64,000 bases of DNA. It comes from Azospirillum endophyticum (GTDB lineage: Bacteria > Pseudomonadota > Alphaproteobacteria > Azospirillales > Azospirillaceae). Of the stretch, positions 18,222 through 26,154 are shown in pieces. The notes under the pieces were generated by a model. The model saw only the letters and a program-made list of their open reading frames with translations. It did no database searches and was not told the origin of the DNA. The position numbers and the translations under genes are program-made. The DNA is taken from positions 239,070 to 303,069 of the forward strand of contig NZ_JAENHM010000025.1 of assembly GCF_016595245.1 (NCBI RefSeq), in the 5' to 3' direction. Position 1 is the stretch's first letter. Each line of letters begins with the position of its first letter.

Positions 18222-18250
18222 TTGTAAATTTCGATAGACAGAATTATATT
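18222..18250 (+). promoter_or_regulatory. Candidate sigma-70 promoter of the FadJ-like gene
   Basis: TTGTAA (18222-18227), 17-base spacer, TATATT (18245-18250) in a conspicuously AT-rich patch 89 bases before the start codon. Confidence 0.5.
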
Positions 18251-18338
18251 CCACGAATTCGATCCGGCTTGTTCGTCTGATAGAATGATCGGCCGTGGGC
18301 CTCACGTGCCCGAAACACTGGCCATCCGGAGAGTGCCG

Positions 18339-20462
18339 ATGCCGTCGCCGGCCCAGACCGACGCTGTTCCGCCCGGTCCCGTCCGCTATGCCCGTGAAGG
18401 GCGTATCGGCGTCATCACCGTCGATCACCCGCCGGTCAACGCGATCGGCCATGGCGTGCGCAGCGGATTGGTGACGGCGCTCGAAACCGGGCTGGCCGAC
18501 GGCGGCGCGGATGCCCTGCTGCTGGTCTGCGCCGGACGCACCTTCCTGGCCGGTGCCGACATCCGGGAATTCGGCAAGCCGTTCCCGCCGCCGACCTTGC
18601 CGGACGTGGTGGCGTGCTTCGACGCCGCGACCAAGCCGGTGATCGCCGCCATCCACGGCACGGCGCTGGGCGGCGGGCTGGAGGTGGCGCTGGCCTGTCA
18701 TGTCCGGGTTGCGCTGCGGTCGGCCAAGCTCGGCCTGCCGGAGGTGAAGCTGGGCCTGCTGCCGGGGGCCGGCGGGACGCAGCGGCTGCCGCGGCTGATC
18801 GGTCCGGCCAAGGCGCTGGACCTGATGCTGGCCGGCGATCCCGTCGGCGCGGAGGAGGCGCTGGCGCTCGGCCTCGTCGATGCGGTGGAGGATGACGCCT
18901 CTCCGCTGGAGGCCGGCCTGCGCGCCGCCGGACGGCTGCTGGACGGAGGCCGGGTCCCGCAGCCGGTCAGCGCCCGGATCGACCGCATCGCCGGAAGCGA
19001 TCCCGCCCTGTTCGCGGCGAGGCGGGCCGACCTTGCCAAGCGCCAGCCGCACCTATTCTCCCCTCATCGCATCGTCGACGCGGTGGAAGCCGCCGCCACC
19101 CTGGCCTTCGCCGACGGCACGGCGCGCGAGCGGGACCTGTTCCTCGCCTGCCTGGAATCGCCGCAGCGCGCCGGCCTGATCCATGCCTTCTTCGCGGAAC
19201 GCCAGGTGGCGAAGGTTCCCGGCCTGCCGCCCGGTACGCCGACGCGCGACATCCGCAGGGTGGGCGTGGTCGGTGCCGGCACCATGGGCAGCGGCATCGC
19301 CATGAGCTTCGCCAATTCCGGCATTCCGGCAGTTCTGGTGGACAGCACGCAGGAGGGGCTCGACCGCGGACTTGCCGCCATCCGCCGCAATTACGAATCC
19401 AGCGTCCGCAAAGGCCGCTTGAGCGCGACGCAGATGGAGGAGCGGATGGCGTCGATCCATCCCACCCTGTCCTATGCCGACCTCGCCGATGCCGATCTGG
19501 TGGTGGAGGCGGCCTTCGAGAGCATGGAGATCAAGCAGACCGTTTTCCGGAGGCTGGACGGGATCTGCAAGCCGGGCGCGATCCTCGCCACCAACACCTC
19601 GACGCTGGATGTCGACGCCATCGCCGCGGCGACCGGCCGTCCGCAGGACGTGCTGGGCATGCATTTCTTCAGCCCGGCCAACGTCATGCGCCTGCTGGAG
19701 GTGGTGCGCGGGGCGAAGACCTCCGACAGCGTACTGGCGACGGCGATGGCGCTGGCGCGCCGCATCGGCAAGGTGGGCGTGGCGGTCGGCGTCTGCGACG
19801 GCTTCGTCGGCAACCGCATCCTGCACCAGCGCGGCCTGGAGGCGATGGCCCTGGTCGAAGAGGGAGCCAGCCCCGAGCAGGTCGACCGCGTGCTGACCGG
19901 GTTCGGCTTCCCGCTCGGCCATTTCTCGATGACCGACCTCGCCGGGATCGATGTCGGCTGGCGCATCCGCGAAGAGCGGCGCAAGGCCGGCGATCCGGAG
20001 GCGCAGGCGACCGACTGGCTCGACATCCTGGCGGAGCGCGGCCGCCACGGGCAGAAGACCTTGGCCGGGGTCTACCGCTACGAACCGGGCAGCCGCAGCC
20101 CCATCGCCGATCCGGCGGTGGCGGCGGTGATCGAGGAGGACCGCCGGCGCCGCGGCATCATGCCGCGCCCGGTCAGCAACGAGGAAATTCGCGACCGCTG
20201 CCTCTATGTGATGGTGAACGAGGCGGCCAAGATCCTGGAGGAAGGCATCGCCGCCCGCGCGGTCGACATCGACGCCATCTGGCTGCACGGCTACGGCTTT
20301 CCATCCTGGCGCGGCGGCCTGCTGTTCTGGGCCGATCGGGAAGGGCTGGGCAGAATCGCCGCGGCAGTGCAGCGTTACCACCGCGACATCGGCGGCCCGC
20401 GTTGGAGCCCGTCCGCTTTGCTTTTGCAATGCGTCGCGGAAAAACGGCCCATCGCATGCTGA
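18339..20462 (+). CDS. Bifunctional enoyl-CoA hydratase / 3-hydroxyacyl-CoA dehydrogenase
   Basis: 707 residues, the FadJ/peroxisomal-bifunctional type. The N-terminal crotonase domain (about 15-210) has [15 protein letters not shown] and the catalytic-glutamate region [21 protein letters not shown]; the linker leads to an NAD-binding domain (about 290-470) with [13 protein letters not shown] and the two C-terminal 3HCDH domains with [16 protein letters not shown] and [10 protein letters not shown]. Both active sites look intact. Carries out hydration and oxidation of enoyl-CoA in beta-oxidation. ATG 18339 is chosen for GGAGA at -8; homology begins shortly after. Confidence 0.92.
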   Translation: MPSPAQTDAVPPGPVRYAREGRIGVITVDHPPVNAIGHGVRSGLVTALETGLADGGADALLLVCAGRTFLAGADIREFGKPFPPPTLPDVVACFDAATKPVIAAIHGTALGGGLEVALACHVRVALRSAKLGLPEVKLGLLPGAGGTQRLPRLIGPAKALDLMLAGDPVGAEEALALGLVDAVEDDASPLEAGLRAAGRLLDGGRVPQPVSARIDRIAGSDPALFAARRADLAKRQPHLFSPHRIVDAVEAAATLAFADGTARERDLFLACLESPQRAGLIHAFFAERQVAKVPGLPPGTPTRDIRRVGVVGAGTMGSGIAMSFANSGIPAVLVDSTQEGLDRGLAAIRRNYESSVRKGRLSATQMEERMASIHPTLSYADLADADLVVEAAFESMEIKQTVFRRLDGICKPGAILATNTSTLDVDAIAAATGRPQDVLGMHFFSPANVMRLLEVVRGAKTSDSVLATAMALARRIGKVGVAVGVCDGFVGNRILHQRGLEAMALVEEGASPEQVDRVLTGFGFPLGHFSMTDLAGIDVGWRIREERRKAGDPEAQATDWLDILAERGRHGQKTLAGVYRYEPGSRSPIADPAVAAVIEEDRRRRGIMPRPVSNEEIRDRCLYVMVNEAAKILEEGIAARAVDIDAIWLHGYGFPSWRGGLLFWADREGLGRIAAAVQRYHRDIGGPRWSPSALLLQCVAEKRPIAC

Positions 20463-20484
20463 ATCCGGAATGCGGATTACAAAC

Positions 20485-20530
20485 CGGAAACTAGTTTCCG
20501 TTACGGATTGTTAGGATTCTTCCCTATACT
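20485..20530 (+). promoter_or_regulatory. Perfect 16-bp palindrome just upstream of a candidate promoter
   Basis: CGGAAACTAGTTTCCG (20485-20500) is self-complementary over its full length. It abuts a possible -35 TTACGG (20501-20506), followed after 18 bases by the good -10 TATACT (20525-20530), about 100 bases before the next gene. Position fits an activator or repressor site. Confidence 0.5.
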
Positions 20531-20633
20531 CTGGGTGCAGGGACGCTCCGCCGCAGCCGACCGGCCCCCCAGCCGGCAGGACCGGAGGAACGGACCTGCA
20601 TGAAGAACCGGGCTTTCATCGAAGGGGAAGAGC

Positions 20634-21140
20634 ATGAAGGACATCACCGTCGCAGCCACCGACTGGGGTTTCCACGCCGTCGCCTGCAGCGGCCTTCGTG
20701 ACGCTCCCCCCTCCGCTTGGCTCGGGACTTTGCGCAACGCGCTGTCCGGTCCGGGTACCGGCCGTCGCCTGTTCCTGGATCTGCGGGAAATCGGCAATTC
20801 CCCCCTGCCGCCTTCCCACCTCGGAGCATTGGCATCGGTCATTGCCCAGGCCGGGATCAGCGCGGTTCTGGTGCCGGACCTCCGGATCGGTCATGCGCTG
20901 TGCGATGCGGTTCGTCGCAACGGCCCGGCCGGGGAAGCGGCAACAGGCCTGCGCGTGCTGTCCGCGGACGGACGCGACCGCGTCGCCATCGCTGCCGCCT
21001 ACCAGTGGTTGCTGAACGGGCGGGAGCCTGCGGACGCCTTGCTGGTATCCGATGGTCGTCCGTCAGTCCTGCACTTCCCCGTCACCGCCGCCGTTCCGGT
21101 CTCCTCCTCCATCGGAACCGGGTTGCGGCGCGCGTCGTAA
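20634..21140 (+). CDS. Unrecognised 168-aa protein
   Basis: Soluble, Ala/Gly-rich, no signal peptide or membrane helix. I do not recognise a family. The stretch RRLFLDLREIGNSPLPPSHL followed by GALASVIAQAGISAVLVPDL alternates beta and alpha character in a way faintly like STAS or SpoIIAA-type folds, but no conserved phospho-serine motif is evident. It is a real gene by codon bias, a GGGGAAGAGC ribosome site, its own candidate promoter with palindrome and a strong terminator behind it; so it is monocistronic and individually regulated. Confidence 0.6.
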   Translation: MKDITVAATDWGFHAVACSGLRDAPPSAWLGTLRNALSGPGTGRRLFLDLREIGNSPLPPSHLGALASVIAQAGISAVLVPDLRIGHALCDAVRRNGPAGEAATGLRVLSADGRDRVAIAAAYQWLLNGREPADALLVSDGRPSVLHFPVTAAVPVSSSIGTGLRRAS

Positions 21141-21182
21141 CCGCCCACTTCCATCAGTCGCCATCGTCTCCACTGCCTCGTC

Positions 21183-21212
21183 GCCCCGGCCGGATCCCCC
21201 TCCGGCCGGGGC
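21183..21212 (+). terminator. Rho-independent terminator
   Basis: GCCCCGGCCGGA (21183-21194), six-base loop, TCCGGCCGGGGC (21201-21212), then TTTCTATT. Perfect 12-bp stem 43 bases after the unknown gene. Confidence 0.85.
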
Positions 21213-21248
21213 TTTCTATTATGTCCGCCGGCTTCCCGATCAGTCTGC

Positions 21249-21343
21249 ACGAGATCGGATCGCGCAAGATCGGAAGCGATTGGAAGCGCGTTTCCGATCC
21301 TCGATCAAGGGCTGGCGGCTCCATGCGTTTCATATCGAACGCA
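21249..21343 (+). repeat. Bipartite palindromic intergenic repeat, copy 1
   Basis: First half CGGATCGCGCAAGATCGGAA..., second half a dyad TGCGTTTCATATCGAACGCA (21324-21343, arms TGCGTT/AACGCA). The same two blocks in the same order occur on the minus strand at 60145-60241 (e.g. CGGATCGCGC, ATCGGAA, CATTCCACATCAAACGCACG). Confidence 0.55.
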
Positions 21344-21679
21344 CGGCGCTGCAGGTCCCTCCGCCCCATCCGCGGATGATCCGGAACCGAAGGGTCGGCG
21401 TGCAAACCCGCCGGCTTGCCCGAACCTCCCCGGTTCGGAATCCTGCAACATCCCCTTGGAGCGCGAATATCCTGCGATCGCATAACGACAGGATTGCGCC
21501 ATCGCCACGTCCACACCCCTATTAAATATTGTTTAACAATCCGGGAAAGCGTCCTGCTGACATCCGACATATAATTTTTGACTATCCTTAATATATTTTC
21601 TACCATTGGACGCATATCATAAGGCAATGCCCGCACTATGATCAGTATATCGGATTATAACGCGCATGGAGGTTTGGCT

Positions 21680-22660
21680 ATGAGGGCGTTTTGGGGTGCA
21701 GCGTTGTGCGTGACCATGCTGATGGCGGCTGGAAGCGCCCTGGCCCAGGAAAAGCTTCGGCTGGGACACGTCCTCGCAAAGGGCTCCCAGTTCAGTGAAG
21801 CCGTGCGTGTGATGAACGAGGAACTGCAGCGTCGCACCAACGGCCGTTACGTGATCGAAGAGCATCCGGCCAGCGTGCTCGGCTCCGGCCCCGCCATGCT
21901 CGACGGCGTGAAGCTCGGCACCATCGACATGGTGATGTCGTCGGCCGGCGGCGCGCTGTCCAAGTTCAACCCGAAGGTGGGCATTCTCGACATCGCCCTG
22001 CTGTTCCGCGACGAGGCGCATGCCGACGCCGTACTGGACGGTCCCATCGGCTCGTCGCTGCTCGACACCTTCAAGGACCAGGGGGTCGTCGGGCTGGCCT
22101 GGGGTGAGAACGGCTTCCGCCAGCTCACCAACTCGCTGCGGCCGATCAAGACCCCGGCGGACCTCAAGGGGATGAAGATCCGCATCGCCGAGAGCGAGCT
22201 CTACAAGCAGGCCTTCGAGACCCTGGGCGCCCAGCCCTTCACCCTGGCCTTCGCCCAGCTCTACCCGGCGTTGAAGAGCGGCCAGGCCGAGGCGGAGGAA
22301 AACCCGGTCACGACGATCGTCTCCTCCAAGCTCCAGGAGGTGCAGAGCCACATCACCCTCAGCTACCACACCTATGCGCCGGCGGCGATCCTGATCAACA
22401 AGGAGCTGTTCGACGAACTCCCGCCGGACGTCAAGACCGCTTTCGTCGAGGCGGCCAAGGCCGGCGGCAAGGCGTCCCGCACCTTCGTCCGCACCGGCGA
22501 CAAGGAAGGGATGAAGGCGCTCCAGGCCTCTGGCATCACCATCACCCCGACCGCCCAGTTCGACCGCGCCGCGTTCGAGCAGGCGCTGCAGCCCTTCTAC
22601 GCGGAAATGGCGAAACAGTTCACCGCCGAGAAGATCCAGGAAATCAAGACCTACAAGTAA
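21680..22660 (+). CDS. TRAP-type C4-dicarboxylate-like solute-binding protein (DctP family)
   Basis: 326 residues with signal peptide ending near ALAQ. Mature protein starts EKLRLGHVLAKGSQFSEA; the family's ligand-carboxylate arginine lies in the segment DLKGMKIRIAESELYKQAFETLGA, with NPVTTIVSSKL and LSYHTYAP also typical. ATG 21680 is chosen for GGAGG at 21668-21672. No DctQ or DctM gene is adjacent; a chemoreceptor gene follows 146 bases downstream on the same strand. Either it serves a permease encoded elsewhere or it delivers ligand to the chemoreceptor. Confidence 0.88.
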   Translation: MRAFWGAALCVTMLMAAGSALAQEKLRLGHVLAKGSQFSEAVRVMNEELQRRTNGRYVIEEHPASVLGSGPAMLDGVKLGTIDMVMSSAGGALSKFNPKVGILDIALLFRDEAHADAVLDGPIGSSLLDTFKDQGVVGLAWGENGFRQLTNSLRPIKTPADLKGMKIRIAESELYKQAFETLGAQPFTLAFAQLYPALKSGQAEAEENPVTTIVSSKLQEVQSHITLSYHTYAPAAILINKELFDELPPDVKTAFVEAAKAGGKASRTFVRTGDKEGMKALQASGITITPTAQFDRAAFEQALQPFYAEMAKQFTAEKIQEIKTYK

Positions 22661-22670
22661 GCGTTCCCAC

Positions 22671-22702
22671 CCCCCTTCGGCCGCGATGCCGGCCGAAGGG
22701 GG
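22671..22702 (+). terminator. Strong hairpin between the binding-protein and chemoreceptor genes
   Basis: CCCCCTTCGGCCG (22671-22683), six-base loop, CGGCCGAAGGGGG (22690-22702); 13-bp perfect stem, 10 bases after the stop. No T-run, so it may attenuate rather than fully terminate. Confidence 0.6.
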
Positions 22703-22806
22703 CCTCCTGAAATTCCCGGTTGCGCAGAGGCCGATTGCCGCATCGGACAGCGATGCAGGCAGTCCGCCGGACCGCATCCCCGCAGACACTCAAGTCAGGT
22801 GGCGGC

Positions 22807-24816
22807 ATGTATCACTTCGCCTCGCGCATCAAGATTTCCCAGAAGATTCTGGTCGGCTTCATGGCCACCATCGCCCTGATCGTCTTCCTGGGGATTCAGT
22901 TCGTCCAGAACGTCGGCGCCATCCGCCACGAATTGGAACTTGTCATCGGGGCCGGCCAGGATGCGATGAGCACCGCGCGGCTGGTCGAGCTGAGCGAGCG
23001 GATGGACCGTACCGTCCTGACCTACATCGCCTCCCAGTCCGAAGTCGACCTCGGCACCGCGCGGAAGGAGGTCGACGCGTTCGGCCGCGCGGTGGCGGAG
23101 ACTGCCAGCGGGGTCGGCTCCGCCGAGCAGGGCGGCATGGATGCCCTGCGCAAGGCGACCGGCGACTACCGCGCCGCGTTCGACGCGGTGGTCGGCGCGG
23201 TCGGCCGCCGGCGCGACGGGGTCGGCCAGGCCTTCCTGGTCAGCGCGCAGCTCAACACCACGGTGACCGCCGTGGTCGACGGCGCGCTCGGCGGCGGCGA
23301 GCCGCCGGCGCTCCAGGCGGCGCTGCGCCTCCAGCAGGCCCTGCAATCCACCCGCTCGTCGGCCGCCCGCTACTTCTCGACTTTCGATCCCAACGACGCC
23401 GGCTCCGCCCAGAGCGAGATGACACGGCTGAACGAAGCCTTGCAGGAGGCCAAGACCGCGATCGCCAACAAGCGCCTGCAACGCTTCCTCGCCTCGCTGG
23501 ATCCGCAGATCGCCACCTTCGCCAAGGGACTGGACAACGCGGTCGCCGGCAGCCAGGCGCTGGTCGAGACGCAGGAGCGCATCCGCGGCATCCTGGCCGA
23601 ACTGGAGAAAGGCGTGCACACGATCGTCGACACTTTCTCCCGGTCGCAGTCCCAGACCCAGGAGCGGGCGATCGCCGCGCTGGACTCCAGTTGGCGCCAA
23701 GCCGTCGTCACCCCGGTCGTGGCGGTGGTCGGCGGCATTCTCTTCGCGCTGCTGATCGCCACCTCGATCGTCCGCCCCATCCGCAGCATGACCGCCGCGA
23801 TGAGCGCGCTCGCCAACGGCGATACCGGCATCGAGATCCCGGCCACCGGGAACCGCGACGAGGTCGGCGACATGGCGCGGGCGGTCCAGATCTTCAAGGA
23901 GAATGCCCTGCGCATGGAGCGCATGCGCAGCGCCCAGGAAGAGGAACGCCTGCGCAACGAGCAGGAGAAGCAGGAAACCATGAACCGTCTGGCGGTCGCC
24001 TTCGAGGAGACGGTGATGGGCGTGGTCCAGAGCGTTATCCACGAATCGGGACTGGTGCAGACCAACGCCAAGCTGGTGTCCGACGTGGCCGAACAGACGG
24101 TGGAGCTGGCGACCCAGGGCGCTTCGGCGACCGAAGAGGCCAGCATCAACGTCCGCATGGTCTCGGACGCGGTGGAACAACTCTCGCGTTCGGTGGCGGC
24201 GATCAGCTCCCAGGCGTCGGAATCGACGGAGATCGCCCGCGGCGCGGTGCAGGAGGCACGGTCGACCAACACCGTTGTCGGTGCCCTGGCCGAGGCCGCC
24301 GGCAGGATCGGCGACGTCGTCCACATGATCGAAAACATCGCCAAGCAGACGAACCTGCTGGCGTTGAACGCCACCATCGAGGCGGCGCGGGCTGGGGAGT
24401 TCGGCAAGGGCTTCGCCGTCGTGGCCAGCGAGGTCAAGGCGCTCGCCAACCAGACCACGGTTGCCACCGGCGAGATCGGCGTCCAGATCAACGCGATCCA
24501 GTCCAGCACGATGGACGCGGTGAATGCGATCCGGCGCATCGGCGAGACCATCGGCCGCATGGACAGCATCGCCACCACCATCTCGGGCGCCGTGCAGCGC
24601 CAGTTCGAGGCGACCACGGAGATCAGCGACAATCTGCGTCAGGCAGCGCTCGGCACCACGGAAGTCGCCAGCACCATCACCCATGTGCTGCAGAAGGCGA
24701 CCGATGCCGGAGCTTCGGCCGAACAGATGCTGACCAGTTCCGACACCTTCACCCACCAGACCGAGATGCTCCGCTCCGAAGTCAATTCCTTCACCGATCG
24801 CATCCGGACCGCATGA
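22807..24816 (+). CDS. Methyl-accepting chemotaxis protein
   Basis: 669 residues. Transmembrane helix 1 (about 17-36), a periplasmic helical sensor domain of some 260 residues, helix 2 (about 300-322), HAMP (about 320-385) and the signalling domain with the conserved hairpin tip IAKQTNLLALNATIEAARAG (about 514-533). The end lacks a CheR-docking pentapeptide. ATG 22807 is preceded by GGTGGCGGC. Being next to a lone TRAP binding protein suggests it may respond to the liganded protein, as Tar does with MalE; inferred from context only. Confidence 0.9.
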   Translation: MYHFASRIKISQKILVGFMATIALIVFLGIQFVQNVGAIRHELELVIGAGQDAMSTARLVELSERMDRTVLTYIASQSEVDLGTARKEVDAFGRAVAETASGVGSAEQGGMDALRKATGDYRAAFDAVVGAVGRRRDGVGQAFLVSAQLNTTVTAVVDGALGGGEPPALQAALRLQQALQSTRSSAARYFSTFDPNDAGSAQSEMTRLNEALQEAKTAIANKRLQRFLASLDPQIATFAKGLDNAVAGSQALVETQERIRGILAELEKGVHTIVDTFSRSQSQTQERAIAALDSSWRQAVVTPVVAVVGGILFALLIATSIVRPIRSMTAAMSALANGDTGIEIPATGNRDEVGDMARAVQIFKENALRMERMRSAQEEERLRNEQEKQETMNRLAVAFEETVMGVVQSVIHESGLVQTNAKLVSDVAEQTVELATQGASATEEASINVRMVSDAVEQLSRSVAAISSQASESTEIARGAVQEARSTNTVVGALAEAAGRIGDVVHMIENIAKQTNLLALNATIEAARAGEFGKGFAVVASEVKALANQTTVATGEIGVQINAIQSSTMDAVNAIRRIGETIGRMDSIATTISGAVQRQFEATTEISDNLRQAALGTTEVASTITHVLQKATDAGASAEQMLTSSDTFTHQTEMLRSEVNSFTDRIRTA

Positions 24817-24892
24817 CGCATCCGGCCGACCCGGCCGGGAAGGCGGGACAGGAATCGGCATAGGGGGCGACCTGGGAAGGTCGCACCCCTGC

Positions 24893-24930
24893 CACACCAC
24901 CCGGCATGCGGGTCCGCACCGGGCGGTTCG
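24893..24930 (-). ncRNA. Group II intron domain V
   Basis: Minus-strand hairpin with stem pairs CCGCCCGG/CCGGGTGG around CGGACCCGCATG. The size (about 34-38 nt), GC clamp and position between the maturase stop and a domain VI-like hairpin with a bulged A region fit domain V. Confidence 0.7.
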
Positions 24931-24941
24931 AGGGATTGAGG

Positions 24942-25268
24942 TCATGCGAGCCTGGGCATTCCGAGTTGGTCTGCCCATTTGATCGTGAGGACGGCATTGA
25001 GGAGCTTGCCGCTGTTGCGCCACCAGCGCCGGCTGTTCGCCGCGACCTGTTGGGCGACGGCGGGCTTGGCCCCTCTGGCCGTCAGTTCCCGGAAGATGGT
25101 CTTCCCCCGCTTCCACTGCTTGAGCTGGATGGCCCGCAGCCGGTGGCGCATCCATTCATCCAGCCTTCGCCAGACCCCTGGGGTTTGCGCCAGTCGGAAG
25201 TAGGCTTTCCAGCCCAGCAGGAAGTCTTGTCCATCGGCCCACAGTTGCGATCCACGCTTCCTTCCCAC
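24942..25268 (-). pseudogene. C-terminal fragment of group II intron maturase (LtrA-like)
   Basis: 108 codons open. The recognisable part, from FLLGWKAYFRLAQTPGVWRR through LDEWMRHRLRAIQLKQWKRG to WWRNSGKLLNAVLTIKWADQ, is the maturase (X) and C-terminal segment of intron-encoded reverse transcriptases. The reverse-transcriptase domain is completely absent, and the first dozen codons derive from intron domain I, so the product is non-functional for mobility. Confidence 0.85.
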
Positions 25269-25371
25269 GGTCGGTCACCCTTCCGCAGTTGCGCTTCTCT
25301 TCGTTCGCCGTGACCAGCTTACGGAGGGACTTCCACCCTCAAGAACGCGCCCATGCTGGGCGCACCATGAA

Positions 25372-25402
25372 AATGGGCCGCGGGTCTATCCCGCGGCCCA
25401 TT
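25372..25402 (-). terminator. Terminator of the cupin gene; intron target
   Basis: AATGGGCCGCGGG (25372-25384), loop TCTAT, CCCGCGGCCCATT (25390-25402): a perfect 13-bp stem followed on the minus strand by TTCATG and then the intron's GTGCGCC end. Confidence 0.85.
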
Positions 25403-25433
25403 GGTGTTTCCGGTTCGTCGCCGGAGAGCGGCG

Positions 25434-26012
25434 TCAGTTCGAAGGCTTGATCGACAGAGGCGCGCCGACCTCGCCGACATAGACGGCGAGCAGCCGGACC
25501 GGCTCCAGCCCCTGGTTGATGCCTTCGTGCCAGTCGGTTCGTTCGACGAAGGCGTCGCCCGGCTTGTAGGTCTTCGTCTCGCCGGTGGCGCTCTGGATCG
25601 TCAGCACACCGTTCAGGATGTAGGTGACCAGCGGGACCGGATGGCTGTGTACGCCCGTCCTGGCGCCGACGGGGATCTCGGTGGTGCGCACCAGGATCTG
25701 CGGCGCCCCCTTGGGATAGGCGATCGGCTTGCCGTCGGAATGCAGCGGGGTTTCGAGCAAGACGACCGACCGCGGCGCCTGACTGGCGGTTTCGCCCGCA
25801 ATCGGGTGGAGATCGGCGGTCGGCTGATGGACGGCAGCCTCCTTCTGGGCCGGCTGGGCCAGGGCAACGGCAGGGGCGATCACCGGAAGCCCGAGTCCGC
25901 CGGCGGCAAGCAAGCCGGTCGCGATCGCCGTGCGGCGCAGCCGCGCGGTTCGGGCAGCGGCTCCGGCTGTCGGACGCGGGGAGTGAGGGGCGGGAAGCAA
26001 GGACATTGTCAT
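25434..26012 (-). CDS. Exported cupin-domain protein
   Basis: 192 residues. A basic N-terminus (RTARLRRTAIATG) and hydrophobic segment up to about ALAQP make a Sec-type signal, so the protein is periplasmic. The cupin core (about 100-185) includes VGARTGVHSHPVPLVTYILNG (motif 1 with two histidines) and GDAFVERTDWHEGINQG (motif 2 with a histidine), giving a plausible metal site. Start ATG 26012 has GGAGA at -8; ATG 26006 is two codons in. It follows the MenD-like gene by 142 bases on the same strand. Function unknown. Confidence 0.75.
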   Translation of the reverse strand: MTMSLLPAPHSPRPTAGAAARTARLRRTAIATGLLAAGGLGLPVIAPAVALAQPAQKEAAVHQPTADLHPIAGETASQAPRSVVLLETPLHSDGKPIAYPKGAPQILVRTTEIPVGARTGVHSHPVPLVTYILNGVLTIQSATGETKTYKPGDAFVERTDWHEGINQGLEPVRLLAVYVGEVGAPLSIKPSN

Positions 26013-26154
26013 GACCGTCTCCGTTTCGGATGGTACCGTGGGCGGGACAGGGGCGGCATCCGGACAAGGCCCGCCGCTCCTCACCCGTCATTCCGGAAGG
26101 GGTTGCAAAGCCGGCATCGAGCAAGCGGGAGTTCGGCGTCCCGCCGGTGGCCGG

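Larger units (their letters stand above)
21141..21679. other. 540-bp intergenic region with terminator and a dispersed repeat
   Basis: Contains the terminator at 21183-21212, a copy of a bipartite palindromic repeat at 21249-21343, and a lower-GC stretch from about 21515 to 21660 that should hold the promoter of the TRAP binding-protein gene. No gene is apparent. Confidence 0.6.
24855..25365 (-). mobile_element. Internally deleted group II intron
   Basis: On the minus strand the element begins GTGCGCCCAGCATGGGCG (25365 downward), continues with GAGGGTGGAAGTCCCTC and the GGTCACGGCGAACGAAGAG block typical of bacterial intron domain I, then joins directly to the last part of a maturase frame. 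It ends with a domain V-like hairpin at 24930-24893 (CGCCCGGTGCGGACC ... GCCGGGTGG) and a domain VI-like hairpin GGGGTGCGACC/GGTCGCCCCC ending CCTATGCCGAT near 24855. About 511 bp remain of an element usually near 2 kb; the join is around 25226. The 5' exon end is 6 bases after a terminator hairpin, the insertion habit of class C introns. Confidence 0.82.

Noticed and set aside
22686..25155. Long frames on both strands overlapping the chemoreceptor
   Set aside because: Arg/His-rich composition without domains; the chemoreceptor frame has HAMP and signalling motifs.
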